16,152 nucleotides of DNA, from NCBI GenBank assembly GCA_051003795.1, contig JBPCKZ010000187.1:1-16152 (forward strand), in the 5' to 3' direction. The notes beneath the pieces were generated by a model. That model did not search any database. It saw only the letters and a program-made list of their open reading frames with translations, and had not been told where the DNA came from. The DNA comes from JALYXS01 sp051003795. GTDB taxonomy: Bacteria; Acidobacteriota; Terriglobia; Bryobacterales; Bryobacteraceae. Both the position numbers and the translations under genes were made by a program. This document shows positions 7,670 through 14,723 of the stretch, piece by piece (within the stretch, counting starts at the first letter, position 1; every line of letters starts with the position of its first letter).

Positions 7670-8282
7670 CCTTCTTCGATTCCGGACGCTTTCGGCTTCT
7701 TTGCACCCAGGTATAAATCGAGTAGGCGCTGCCGGCAATCGAGACGATTACCAGTCCGATAATCGTCCACTGCACGATGGGTTTTTGCGCCATCGCCAGG
7801 ATATGTTTCCCGAAGTAAATCGCGAGGAAGCCCTCGCCCGCAAATCGTATCGCGCGCGATCCCGCAATAATGCCCAGCAGTTTCCCCCGATGATACTGAA
7901 GCGCGGCGAGCACAATGACGAAAGGAGTGAACGGAAACGGCGGCGGCATCAACGCCGCGATTGCGAGGGCGGGGCCAGCCTTTTTCTCGACCTTCTTCTT
8001 AACGAAATTGAGCGTGCTTCCCTTCACGCGGCCTTCCAAACCTTTCTCTCCGCCTTTGCGGCTGACCCAGTCGGTTATGAAGCATCCAACCACGGAACCG
8101 ACTGTTGCCATGAACGCGTAATAGGGCATGCGGCCATGGTTCTGAGCGGTTAAGGCCACCACGAGTAAATCGTTCCCGAGCGGCATGAACAAAAACGATG
8201 AATCCAGGATACCCAGCAGTAACAGCCCGAACCCGCCGAGCGAAGCGAAGAATAGCGCGAGATGTGCAAGGAGTCCCTTCAT
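7629..8282 (-). CDS. VTT/DedA-like membrane protein (SNARE-associated family)
   Basis: A 217-residue membrane protein. It has a hydrophobic N-terminal helix (about 5-26), an ILDSSFLFMPLGNDLLVVAL segment typical of the VTT domain, further helices near 55-71, 104-130 and 170-190, the MPPPFPFTPFVIVLAAL re-entrant-like segment and the GSRAIRFAGEG motif (141-151). Members of this superfamily (DedA, YqaA, VTT) include lipid scramblases and transporters for undecaprenyl phosphate or phosphatidylethanolamine. The C-terminal tail is basic and hydrophilic. The ORF extends to 8462, but that part lies within anmK and lacks the family pattern; MKGLLAHLAL at 8282 is the natural start, although no clear ribosome-binding site precedes it. 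It lies 22 bp after anmK and overlaps the AsmA-like gene, whose predicted role in envelope lipids is related. Confidence 0.75.
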   Translation of the reverse strand: MKGLLAHLALFFASLGGFGLLLLGILDSSFLFMPLGNDLLVVALTAQNHGRMPYYAFMATVGSVVGCFITDWVSRKGGEKGLEGRVKGSTLNFVKKKVEKKAGPALAIAALMPPPFPFTPFVIVLAALQYHRGKLLGIIAGSRAIRFAGEGFLAIYFGKHILAMAQKPIVQWTIIGLVIVSIAGSAYSIYTWVQRSRKRPESKKDAGSEKIPHASSA

Positions 8283-8304
8283 GCGCGAGACCGGTAACCC
8301 TATT

Positions 8305-9417
8305 TTACGAGAAGGTGATTTTTCCCAGGATCGCGGGATGCCGCGCGCCCGTCGCGGACGGCAGGTTGCCAGGCTTGCGATGGAATGTCTCATACGCGAG
8401 GATTGCGAACGCGATTGCCTCCTTGGCATCCACATCGATCCCGAAATCCTGAGTCGTGGCAAAGCTTAGATCCGGCAGAAACCCGTGCAGGTTGGCGATG
8501 AGTTGGCGGTTATGGGCGCCGCCGCCTGAAACGATCAGCTCGCTTGGCTCCATCCGCTTCCTGACGAACCGATCGATCCCAAGCGCGATGGTGGCCGCGG
8601 TGAGCGCCGTGGCGGTCGCGATCAACTCCGGCAAGGGCAGTCCGGTTTGCTTCAATCGCGCGATGAATTCCTTCCCGTACTTTTCCCGCCCGGTGCTCTT
8701 GGGCGGTTTCTCTCGATAGTACGGATCTTGCGCAAGCTCATCCAACAACGCGCGATTGATGGGAGCCTTCGCGGCGATCGCGCCATGCCGATCAAAGTGC
8801 ATTTTGCCGCCGGTGTGTTCCGCCATCAGCGCGTCCATCACCATGTTGCCGGGGCCGGTGTCGAAGGCGATCACGTCTTCCGCGCGCGCCGCGGCGGGAA
8901 TCGCGGTTAGGTTGGCGATGCCGCCAATGTTCAACGCGATGCGCGCGCGCTTGGCATCGCGGAATAACCGGTAATCGACGAAAGGGACGAGTGGCGCGCC
9001 CTGCCCGCCCGCGGCAATGTCGCGAGCGCGGAAATCCGATACCACGGCGATGCCGGTGCGCTCCGCGATCACGGCCGCTTCTCCTATCTGGAGCGTGTTG
9101 CCGCTTCCGTGGTAAACGGTCTGTCCATGGCACCCGATCAGAGCTATGGAATCGAGCGGGATTTTATGGCGTTTGCAAATCCCAATCACGGCCTTGGCGT
9201 ACAGTTCGCCGAGTTGGAAGTTCACTTGAGAGATCCGCGCCGTAGTGGTGGTCGTATCGGTGACCGAGAGGATCGCCTGCCGAACGGATTTGGAGTAAGG
9301 CGTGGTGCCATGCGCGACGGTCTGCACCTTTGCGCCGAGGAGATCGACGATGGCGACGTCGATCCCATCGAGCGAGGTCCCGCTCATGATGCCGGCAACT
9401 CGCATCGTCCGGCGCAT
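8305..9417 (-). CDS. anmK: Anhydro-N-acetylmuramic acid kinase
   Basis: A 370-residue AnmK. It converts 1,6-anhydro-N-acetylmuramic acid to MurNAc 6-phosphate with ATP, a cytoplasmic step in recycling peptidoglycan fragments. The ATP-binding motif GIMSGTSLDGID is at 9-20, GCHGQTVYH at 96-103, and the catalytic aspartate is expected at Asp186 in FDTGPGN, the same context as in E. coli AnmK. The length is normal. The ATG at 9417 shares one base with the mutS stop (TAATG), which indicates translational coupling; an internal ATG at 9405 gives the more usual MRVAGIMSGTS start. No murQ or other recycling gene is in the window, so how MurNAc 6-phosphate is processed is not shown here. Confidence 0.95.
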   Translation of the reverse strand: MRRTMRVAGIMSGTSLDGIDVAIVDLLGAKVQTVAHGTTPYSKSVRQAILSVTDTTTTTARISQVNFQLGELYAKAVIGICKRHKIPLDSIALIGCHGQTVYHGSGNTLQIGEAAVIAERTGIAVVSDFRARDIAAGGQGAPLVPFVDYRLFRDAKRARIALNIGGIANLTAIPAAARAEDVIAFDTGPGNMVMDALMAEHTGGKMHFDRHGAIAAKAPINRALLDELAQDPYYREKPPKSTGREKYGKEFIARLKQTGLPLPELIATATALTAATIALGIDRFVRKRMEPSELIVSGGGAHNRQLIANLHGFLPDLSFATTQDFGIDVDAKEAIAFAILAYETFHRKPGNLPSATGARHPAILGKITFS

Positions 9418-12041
9418 TAATTTACTTCGCGTTGCAATTCATGCAACAGCTGCAGCGCTTCAATCGGCCTTAATTCATCGAGCTTAAGAGCGCGTATCTT
9501 TTCAATCAGCTCGTTCGGCGAAGGCTCGAATAGCCGGATCTGCACGGGCCGTTCCCTCGGGGCCAATCCTTCGCTAACGGCGTGCTCCGTCTTTTCGTGA
9601 TATTTCAAAACCTCCCGTGCCCGCTCAATCAGCGGCAGCGGCAAGCCGGCTAATCGCGCAACTTCGATTCCATAACTGCGGTCCGCCTTGCCCGGCTCCA
9701 CTTTTCTTAGGAAAATGATTCGATCCCCCGCCTCCTTCACCGTTACGCGCAGGTTGCGCACGCCTTCCAACTGTTCGGCCAGTTCGGTGAGTTCGTGATA
9801 GTGCGTTGCGAACAGCGTCTTGGCGCGGGTGTGTTGGTGGATGTGCTCGACCACCGCCCAAGCGAGCGCCAATCCATCGTAGGTCGTGGTGCCGCGGCCG
9901 ATTTCATCGAGCACGATGAAGCTGCGCGGCGTCGCCGTGTTGAGAATCACCGCCGTCTCGGTCATTTCCACCATGAACGTGGACCGGCCGCGCGCGAGAT
10001 TATCCGAAGCGCCGATGCGAGTGAAGATTCGGTCGATCCACGGAAGCGTAGCCGCATCGGCCGGAACGAACGATCCCATCTGCGCCAGCAGAGCGATCAG
10101 CGCGGCTTGCCGCAGATAAGTCGATTTGCCGCCCATATTCGGACCGGTGATCACCGCGATGAGATCCGCGCCGGAGTTTAAATATAGATCGTTTGGAATG
10201 AATCGCCCGGCTTCTTCGCCCGCGAGTTTTTCGATGACGGGGTGGCGCCCAGCCAGAATTCGCATCTCGCCGCGCATATCGCCATCGTCCGAGAACGTTG
10301 GACGCGCGTAGCGATTCTCGGCCGCTACTTGGGCGAGCGTGGCCGTGACATCCATTTCCGCGATACCGGCGGCCGTGGCGCGAATGCGCTGCGCATGGCT
10401 CGCGGCGAACTGGCGGATTCCGGCGAAGATCTCTTTCTCAAGCGTGAGGATTTTGTCCTCCGCATCGAGAATTTTCCGCTCATACTCTTTCAATTCCGGC
10501 GTGGTGAACCGCTCCGCATTGACTAGAGTCTGTTTGCGTTCGTAATCCGCGGGCGCCAGGTGCTGGTTCGTCTTCGTGATCTCGATATAAAAACCGAAGA
10601 CATTGTTGAACCGCACCTTGAGCGATTGAATGCCGGTGCGCGCTCGCTCGCGCGTCTCGATCCGGGCGATGTAGGTCCGCCCGTTTTGGCGAAGGTCGCG
10701 CAGATCGTCGAGCTCGGCGTTATGGCCGGCGCGGATCACGCCGCCATCCGCGAAATTCAACGGCGGAGTATCGGAGATCGTTTCAAGAATCCGCTGGCGT
10801 AATTCCGGTATGTCGTCGAGCCTTGAAAGTATATCTTGCGTGCGCGGAGATAGCCCGTCCCGCGCGGGCACGCACGCCGCGACCAGCCTAGGGATGTGCT
10901 CGAGCGACTTCCCTAGCGCGAGCAGTTCCCGCGGACCGGCACTTCCGATCGTGATCTTGGCAAGCAGGCGTTCCAGATCCAGGATTCCGGTAAGCTGCTT
11001 CCGTACATCCGCGCGAACGATGGTCTCGCCGAGCAGGTCCGCGACTGCATCCAATCGCGCTTCTACTTCGGCACCGTCCAACGACGGACGCAGAAGACGC
11101 TGCCTCAGGAGCCGGCCGCCCATCCCGGTCGCGGTCTGGTCGAGCACGCTCAACAGGGTTGCGCCCTCCGCGAATACGGGTTCCACCAATTCAAGATTGC
11201 GTATCGTGACGGCGTCGAGCGACATGCAATCCGAACGGTCGTAATGCGCGGGCCGGTCGAGGTGCTCGAGCGCCGCGCGCTGCGTATCGCGCAGGTAGTG
11301 CAGCACGGCTCCGGCGGCGGACACTGCCGCCGGCCGCCCAGCCAGTCCGCATCCATCGAGCGAAAGCAATTGGAAGTGATCGCGAAGAGTGCGGTCGGCG
11401 TAATCGTGGCTGAATATCCAGTCGTCGAGTTCAGTCGATACGTAGCGGGGTACGGAGCGGCCCTGCGAAGCATCGCGTGAAAGCAGCAATGGAAGCTCGG
11501 CGGGAACCAGCACCTCGCGCACGCCAAGCGTTTCCAGCACGTTCGCCACTTCGCCCGGATCGACTTCAGTTACTCTGAATTCGCCGGTCGAGATATCGAC
11601 GTGAGCCACTCCGCTGCGGCTGCCGTTACTGGCGCCACCGCGAGTTACCGCCGCCAGATAGTTGTTCTCGTGCGAGCGCAGCAGATGCGCATCGGTTGCG
11701 GTGCCCGGCGTGACGATGCGCGTGACCTCGCGCCGCACGAGTTTTTTCCCCGCGGAAGCCTCTTCCATTTGGTCGCATATGGCGACGCGATAGCCTTTCT
11801 GGATCAACCGCGCGATGTAACCTTCCGCCGCGTGGTAAGGAACGCCGCACATGGGGACCACTACGCCGTGCTCTTTGTTTCGCGACGTGAGCGTGATCTC
11901 AAGTTCGCGCGCGGCAGTGACGGCGTCTTCGTAAAATAGCTCGTAGAAATCGCCGACCCGGAACAGAAGCAGCGCGTTCGAGACCTGCTGCTTAACGGCG
12001 TTGTACTGCCGCATCAGCGGAGTTGGCGCTTCGGGGGACAT
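9417..12041 (-). CDS. mutS: DNA mismatch repair protein MutS
   Basis: A full-length 874-residue MutS, the ATPase that recognises mispaired bases and starts mismatch repair. Phe32-Tyr33-Glu34 in GDFYELF is the mismatch-reading motif. The ATPase domain has the Walker A GPNMGGKST (633-641), the signature STFMVEM (687-693), the Walker B FIVLDE (708-713) and ATHYHEL (745-751). The C-terminal dimerisation part is present. The frame is open to 12191, but that stretch lies in the amidase gene; MSPEAPTPLM at 12041 aligns with normal MutS starts. It has no clear ribosome-binding site, and an 11-bp palindrome (GCTACGGTAGC, 12049-12059) sits just upstream. It is 41 bp downstream of the amidase and is coupled to anmK. 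No mutL is visible. Confidence 0.97.
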   Translation of the reverse strand: MSPEAPTPLMRQYNAVKQQVSNALLLFRVGDFYELFYEDAVTAARELEITLTSRNKEHGVVVPMCGVPYHAAEGYIARLIQKGYRVAICDQMEEASAGKKLVRREVTRIVTPGTATDAHLLRSHENNYLAAVTRGGASNGSRSGVAHVDISTGEFRVTEVDPGEVANVLETLGVREVLVPAELPLLLSRDASQGRSVPRYVSTELDDWIFSHDYADRTLRDHFQLLSLDGCGLAGRPAAVSAAGAVLHYLRDTQRAALEHLDRPAHYDRSDCMSLDAVTIRNLELVEPVFAEGATLLSVLDQTATGMGGRLLRQRLLRPSLDGAEVEARLDAVADLLGETIVRADVRKQLTGILDLERLLAKITIGSAGPRELLALGKSLEHIPRLVAACVPARDGLSPRTQDILSRLDDIPELRQRILETISDTPPLNFADGGVIRAGHNAELDDLRDLRQNGRTYIARIETRERARTGIQSLKVRFNNVFGFYIEITKTNQHLAPADYERKQTLVNAERFTTPELKEYERKILDAEDKILTLEKEIFAGIRQFAASHAQRIRATAAGIAEMDVTATLAQVAAENRYARPTFSDDGDMRGEMRILAGRHPVIEKLAGEEAGRFIPNDLYLNSGADLIAVITGPNMGGKSTYLRQAALIALLAQMGSFVPADAATLPWIDRIFTRIGASDNLARGRSTFMVEMTETAVILNTATPRSFIVLDEIGRGTTTYDGLALAWAVVEHIHQHTRAKTLFATHYHELTELAEQLEGVRNLRVTVKEAGDRIIFLRKVEPGKADRSYGIEVARLAGLPLPLIERAREVLKYHEKTEHAVSEGLAPRERPVQIRLFEPSPNELIEKIRALKLDELRPIEALQLLHELQREVN

Positions 12042-12082
12042 CGATATGGCTACGGTAGCAAACGTAAACCGCCCGGCTTGGG

Positions 12083-13441
12083 TTAAGCCGCGTCTTCGAG
12101 CGCGGCGCCGATCCGCAAGATTTCCGCCTCGGCAAATGGCTTCCCAACGATTTGCAGCCCAATCGGCAACTGCTCGTCCGTAACGCCGCACGGAACCGAC
12201 AATGCGGGCAATCCCAAAACGTTGATTGCCCGGACGAAGCGCGTCGTGGCTAACCGGGTGTCTTCCGCTTTTCCTTCAATCTCCACCGTGAGCGATCCAA
12301 TGGGTGGCGCGCCGATCGGCACCGTGGGAGTAAACAGGCAATCGATGCGATCCCACAACTTTGAGAACTCGCGCTGCATCATGCGCCGCAGCCTTTGCGC
12401 GTTCACGTAATCGGTCGCGGCAAGCAGGCGCCCTTGATCGTAGAGCGATAGAACGTCGGACCCGAACCGATCGCGGCCGGCGCCGAGCGAATCGAAAAAG
12501 GCCGATGCCTCGCTCATCAGAATGACGCGTCCGACGGTGTTGATGGCGGCAATATCGGGTACGCGCACTGGAATAATAATCGCGCCCAGGGACTCCGCTA
12601 AAGCGCCCATCCGCTCCACGGCGGTTCTTACGGAAGAGTCGACGCGTTCGAAATAATAGTTCTCCGGCCAGCCGACGCGCAGCCCTCGAATCGAACAGCC
12701 TACCGCGGGAACGTAATCCTCAACCGGTCTTTTTGACGATGAGTCGTCGCGGGGGTCATAACCGGCGAGGGCGTTCATCGTCACGCCGGCGTCGCGCGCC
12801 GAGCGTGTAAGCGGCCCCATGTGATCCAAGCTGAAATCGAGAAGCATCGCGCCATGTCGGCTGATGCGCCCGGAAGTCGGCTTCAGGCCGACGGTTCCGC
12901 AATACGCCGCCGGGATGCGAATGGAACCGCCCGTGTCGCTGCCCATTGCCATGAAGGCCATGTCCGCCGCGACGGCCGCGCCTGAACCGCCGCTCGATCC
13001 GCCGGGTATTCGGCCGGGATTGCGTGGATTGCGAATCGCACCGAAATGCGGATTGTTGGACGTGACGCCGTAGGCAAGCTCATGCATGCCGGTCTTGCCG
13101 ATGAGAATCGACCCTGCTTCAGCCAGCTTTTCGGCAACCGCCGAATCGCGATCCGGCACGTGGTGCTCGAAAATCTTCGAACCGCAAGTGGTGCGCACGC
13201 CTTTGGTCGCGAACACGTCCTTCAGCGCGACGGGAATTCCGTGTAGCGGGCCCCGATCGATCCCGCGCGCCAGATCCTCATCGGCCTCACGCGCCTGCTT
13301 GCGGCCGCGCTCGTCCAAAACCGTGATGAACGCGTTTAGTTTGGGCTGCAGTTTTTCGATTTGCGAAAGCGCGGCCGAAACCAGTTCCGCCGAAGAGATT
13401 TTCCTGGCGCGAAGCTGCGCCGCCGCTTCGACGATCGTCAC
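12083..13441 (-). CDS. Amidase-signature family enzyme (GatA/AtzE-like)
   Basis: A 452-residue amidase-signature hydrolase. The Ser-cisSer-Lys triad is readable: Lys74 in VALKD, cis-Ser149 in PGGSSGGSG, and nucleophile Ser173 in SDTGGSIRIPA. The 24-residue spacing of the two serines matches that of known members. The family includes GatA of the tRNA amidotransferase, AtzE-type carboxybiuret hydrolase and general amidases. No gatB is next to it, so a stand-alone amidase or AtzE-like enzyme is likelier than tRNA amidation, but the sequence alone does not settle the substrate. The start is GTG at 13441, overlapping the stop of a 59-residue small protein by 4 nt (GTGA), and no other in-frame start is better placed. 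mutS follows after 41 bp. Confidence 0.85.
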   Translation of the reverse strand: MTIVEAAAQLRARKISSAELVSAALSQIEKLQPKLNAFITVLDERGRKQAREADEDLARGIDRGPLHGIPVALKDVFATKGVRTTCGSKIFEHHVPDRDSAVAEKLAEAGSILIGKTGMHELAYGVTSNNPHFGAIRNPRNPGRIPGGSSGGSGAAVAADMAFMAMGSDTGGSIRIPAAYCGTVGLKPTSGRISRHGAMLLDFSLDHMGPLTRSARDAGVTMNALAGYDPRDDSSSKRPVEDYVPAVGCSIRGLRVGWPENYYFERVDSSVRTAVERMGALAESLGAIIIPVRVPDIAAINTVGRVILMSEASAFFDSLGAGRDRFGSDVLSLYDQGRLLAATDYVNAQRLRRMMQREFSKLWDRIDCLFTPTVPIGAPPIGSLTVEIEGKAEDTRLATTRFVRAINVLGLPALSVPCGVTDEQLPIGLQIVGKPFAEAEILRIGAALEDAA

Positions 13442-13617
13442 TCGCCGAGTACCGCCGGCTCGGAAAGAATAATCGAAGGCTCGATGTCGATTGGGATCGT
13501 GGCTATCAGTGGACGAAACGACGCATCGAGCGCTTCCAAAACGGGAACGATGAGATCAAGGTCCGATTCGGGCATGCCAAGCCGCTTGGCGATGGCGATG
13601 CTCTTCCAATCTTGCAT
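13438..13617 (-). CDS. Small GatC/AtzG-like protein coupled to the amidase
   Basis: A 59-residue ORF that starts at ATG 13617 and ends in a TGA that overlaps the amidase GTG by 4 nt. The sequence has an N-terminal helix (MQDWKSIAIAKRLGMP), a long second helix (DLDLIVPVLEALDASFRPL) and an extended IDIEPSIIL tail. This order, with an acidic LGMPESDLD turn and a DIEP tail, resembles GatC and the DUF4089 AtzG subunit that binds AtzE amidase. AAGGA lies 14 nt upstream of the ATG, a little far. Its role is inferred to be a partner or stabiliser of the amidase. The coupling makes it very likely to be a real gene; the homology is less sure. Confidence 0.6.
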   Translation of the reverse strand: MQDWKSIAIAKRLGMPESDLDLIVPVLEALDASFRPLIATIPIDIEPSIILSEPAVLGE

Positions 13618-13625
13618 ACGGCAGT

Positions 13626-13766
13626 TCAGTGTCCTTCGAAGATTCGTGCGACCGGAGCGTCTTCGACGCCCACGTTGTCATTGGTAAATTTTAGCGCGGC
13701 GCCTTGGCTTACTGGCGTGACTTGCGCCGGGTATTTCGCGGTTCGACGCAACTGGTACATCGCCAT
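13626..13766 (-). CDS. Hypothetical 46-residue ORF upstream of the amidase operon
   Basis: An open frame from ATG 13766 (or ATG 13760) to TGA at 13626-13628, ending 8 nt before the small AtzG-like gene. I do not recognise the protein. It is basic at the N-terminus (MYQLRRTAKYP), then acidic with a FTNDNVGVEDAP segment, and about 63% of its third codon positions are G or C, which is fairly gene-like but not decisive. GAAGGA near its end also serves as the ribosome-binding site of the next gene. A TAAAAT hexamer (13688-13693) lies inside it, which would be an odd place for a promoter if the ORF is real. There is no in-frame open sequence further upstream, as a TGA precedes the first ATG. Confidence 0.3.
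   Translation of the reverse strand: MAMYQLRRTAKYPAQVTPVSQGAALKFTNDNVGVEDAPVARIFEGH
13688..13693 (-). promoter_or_regulatory. Possible -10 element for the amidase operon
   Basis: TAAAAT on the minus strand would place a transcript start near 13681, giving a leader of about 64 nt to the small AtzG-like gene that includes AAGGA. No good -35 box is seen 15-19 bp upstream, so this is weak. Confidence 0.3.
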
Positions 13767-13810
13767 GCCGGCAAACCGCGTTCACTGAACCTTGCCCCGC
13801 CGGCTCGTTT

Positions 13811-14668
13811 CTACGCTTCCACCAGTTCCCGCAGATTGCGTCCGCAGATCATGCTCCCTTCGCGCTTGTCGCCGTGCGGCCCCTGCCAGTGCGTCTCCAG
13901 GTTGATGTAGCCCTCATAACCGTCATCCGCGAGCGCGTTCAATTGTCCGCGCCAATCCACGTCGCACTCGCCCAACGGACCCCAAAGCGGTTGGTGTCCA
14001 TCGAGCCGGCAATCTTTGGCGTGGACATGGGCGATGCGGCTCGGAGCCAACATTCGATATCCGCCGGGAAACGGATTTTCTCCCGACACATACGCGTTTG
14101 CGGGATCCCACACTATCTGAAGATTAGGATGATCGATCGCGGCCAACACTCGCGCCGTTTCCCTCGCCGTGGCGATATTACAAGCGTGCTCGTTCTCGAG
14201 ACCAACGATCAGCCCTCGGCCGGCGGCCTTCTCGGCGAGGGATCTTAGAGCCTGCACGACGCGCTCAAAAACTTTCTCCGGCTCAACAGTGCGCCAATAA
14301 GAAAATACGCGGACGATTTTCGCGCCAGTTCGCTCCGCGATCTGAAACGCCCGGTCCGTAAGCCTGGGTTGATCTTCGAAATTGTGTTTCGAAGCGAACA
14401 TGTCCTGCTGAAATCGCGAATCGACGTCCGGCGCATTCGGCAGCGTGCACTTGAGCAGCGGCGAGGCGATGGAAACGATCGCGAGGCCGCGCTCCGCGAG
14501 GATCTTCTTCACGCGGTCGAGTTCGTCATGCGTGAGATCGACAATGTTCTTGCCGAATACCATGCGCAATTCGGCGCCTTCCATGCCCAATTCCGCCATG
14601 CAATCCGCGGCTACGGCGATGTCTGGAGAAAATTCGTCGGTGATGGCGCCGATTCGAAACCGTTGCAT
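13811..14668 (-). CDS. Sugar phosphate isomerase/epimerase-like TIM-barrel protein
   Basis: A 285-residue TIM barrel of the AP endonuclease 2 / xylose isomerase-like superfamily, which contains sugar isomerases and epimerases that use a divalent metal ion. Probable metal ligands lie at GLENE (Glu158 or Glu160), WDPAN (Asp188), HVHAKD (His214 or His216) and NLETH (Glu258). The opening RIGAITDEFSPD is typical of these proteins. The frame runs to 14917, but ATG 14668 begins the domain, and the rest lies opposite the ThuA-type gene. It diverges from that gene; pairs of such TIM-barrel proteins and ThuA-domain proteins are common in sugar catabolic loci, so a shared sugar-degrading role is likely but unproven. 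No ribosome-binding site is present, consistent with leaderless translation. Confidence 0.75.
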   Translation of the reverse strand: MQRFRIGAITDEFSPDIAVAADCMAELGMEGAELRMVFGKNIVDLTHDELDRVKKILAERGLAIVSIASPLLKCTLPNAPDVDSRFQQDMFASKHNFEDQPRLTDRAFQIAERTGAKIVRVFSYWRTVEPEKVFERVVQALRSLAEKAAGRGLIVGLENEHACNIATARETARVLAAIDHPNLQIVWDPANAYVSGENPFPGGYRMLAPSRIAHVHAKDCRLDGHQPLWGPLGECDVDWRGQLNALADDGYEGYINLETHWQGPHGDKREGSMICGRNLRELVEA

Positions 14669-14674
14669 GGGCCG

Positions 14675-14702
14675 ATTGTAGCGTGGCGCAAACGTGGCGC
14701 AA
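14675..14702 (-). promoter_or_regulatory. Predicted leaderless promoter of the isomerase gene
   Basis: On the minus strand TTGCGC (14697-14702) and TACAAT (14675-14680, 5 of 6 to consensus) are separated by 16 bp. The -10 box is only 6 bp from the ATG at 14668, so transcription should begin at or next to the A of the ATG. The -35 box lies inside the 11-bp tandem repeat. Confidence 0.55.
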
Positions 14703-14703
14703 A
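14682..14703. repeat. Perfect 11-bp tandem repeat between divergent promoters
   Basis: CGTGGCGCAAA occurs twice in a row (14682-14692, 14693-14703). The 7-mer core TGGCGCA appears at 14684-14690 and 14695-14701, and again in inverted form as TGCGCCA at 14717-14723. An 11-bp period is about one helical turn, so a dimeric regulator could meet both copies on one face. It overlaps the -35 zone of the minus promoter and lies just upstream of the plus one, so it is a candidate operator. Confidence 0.5.
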
Positions 14704-14708
14704 TCGCG

Positions 14709-14717
14709 TGATAGACT
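14709..14717 (+). promoter_or_regulatory. Predicted extended -10 promoter of the ThuA-domain gene
   Basis: TGATAGACT (14709-14717) has the TGn extension and a -10 hexamer TAGACT with 4 of 6 matches. It ends 6 bp before the ATG at 14724, so the transcript would start at the first codon. No clear -35 box is needed with an extended -10. Confidence 0.45.
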
Positions 14718-14723
14718 GCGCCA

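Noticed and set aside
8283..8462. Upstream extension of the VTT protein frame
   Set aside because: This part overlaps the end of anmK and gives an arginine-rich stretch with no VTT features; the start at 8282 begins a normal hydrophobic helix.
12049..12059. Palindrome GCTACGGTAGC before mutS as an operator or terminator
   Set aside because: It is 11 bp without a T tract and lies 8 bp from the start codon; it may be chance and there is no second signal.
12042..12191. Upstream extension of the MutS reading frame (50 extra residues)
   Set aside because: It lies inside the amidase coding region, is rich in arginine and has no MutS homology; the family start is MSPEAPTP at 12041.
13679..13681. 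ATG lying 6 nt from TAAAAT as a third leaderless start
   Set aside because: The frame gives only a 42-residue peptide of odd composition, and it has no relation to the operon genes.
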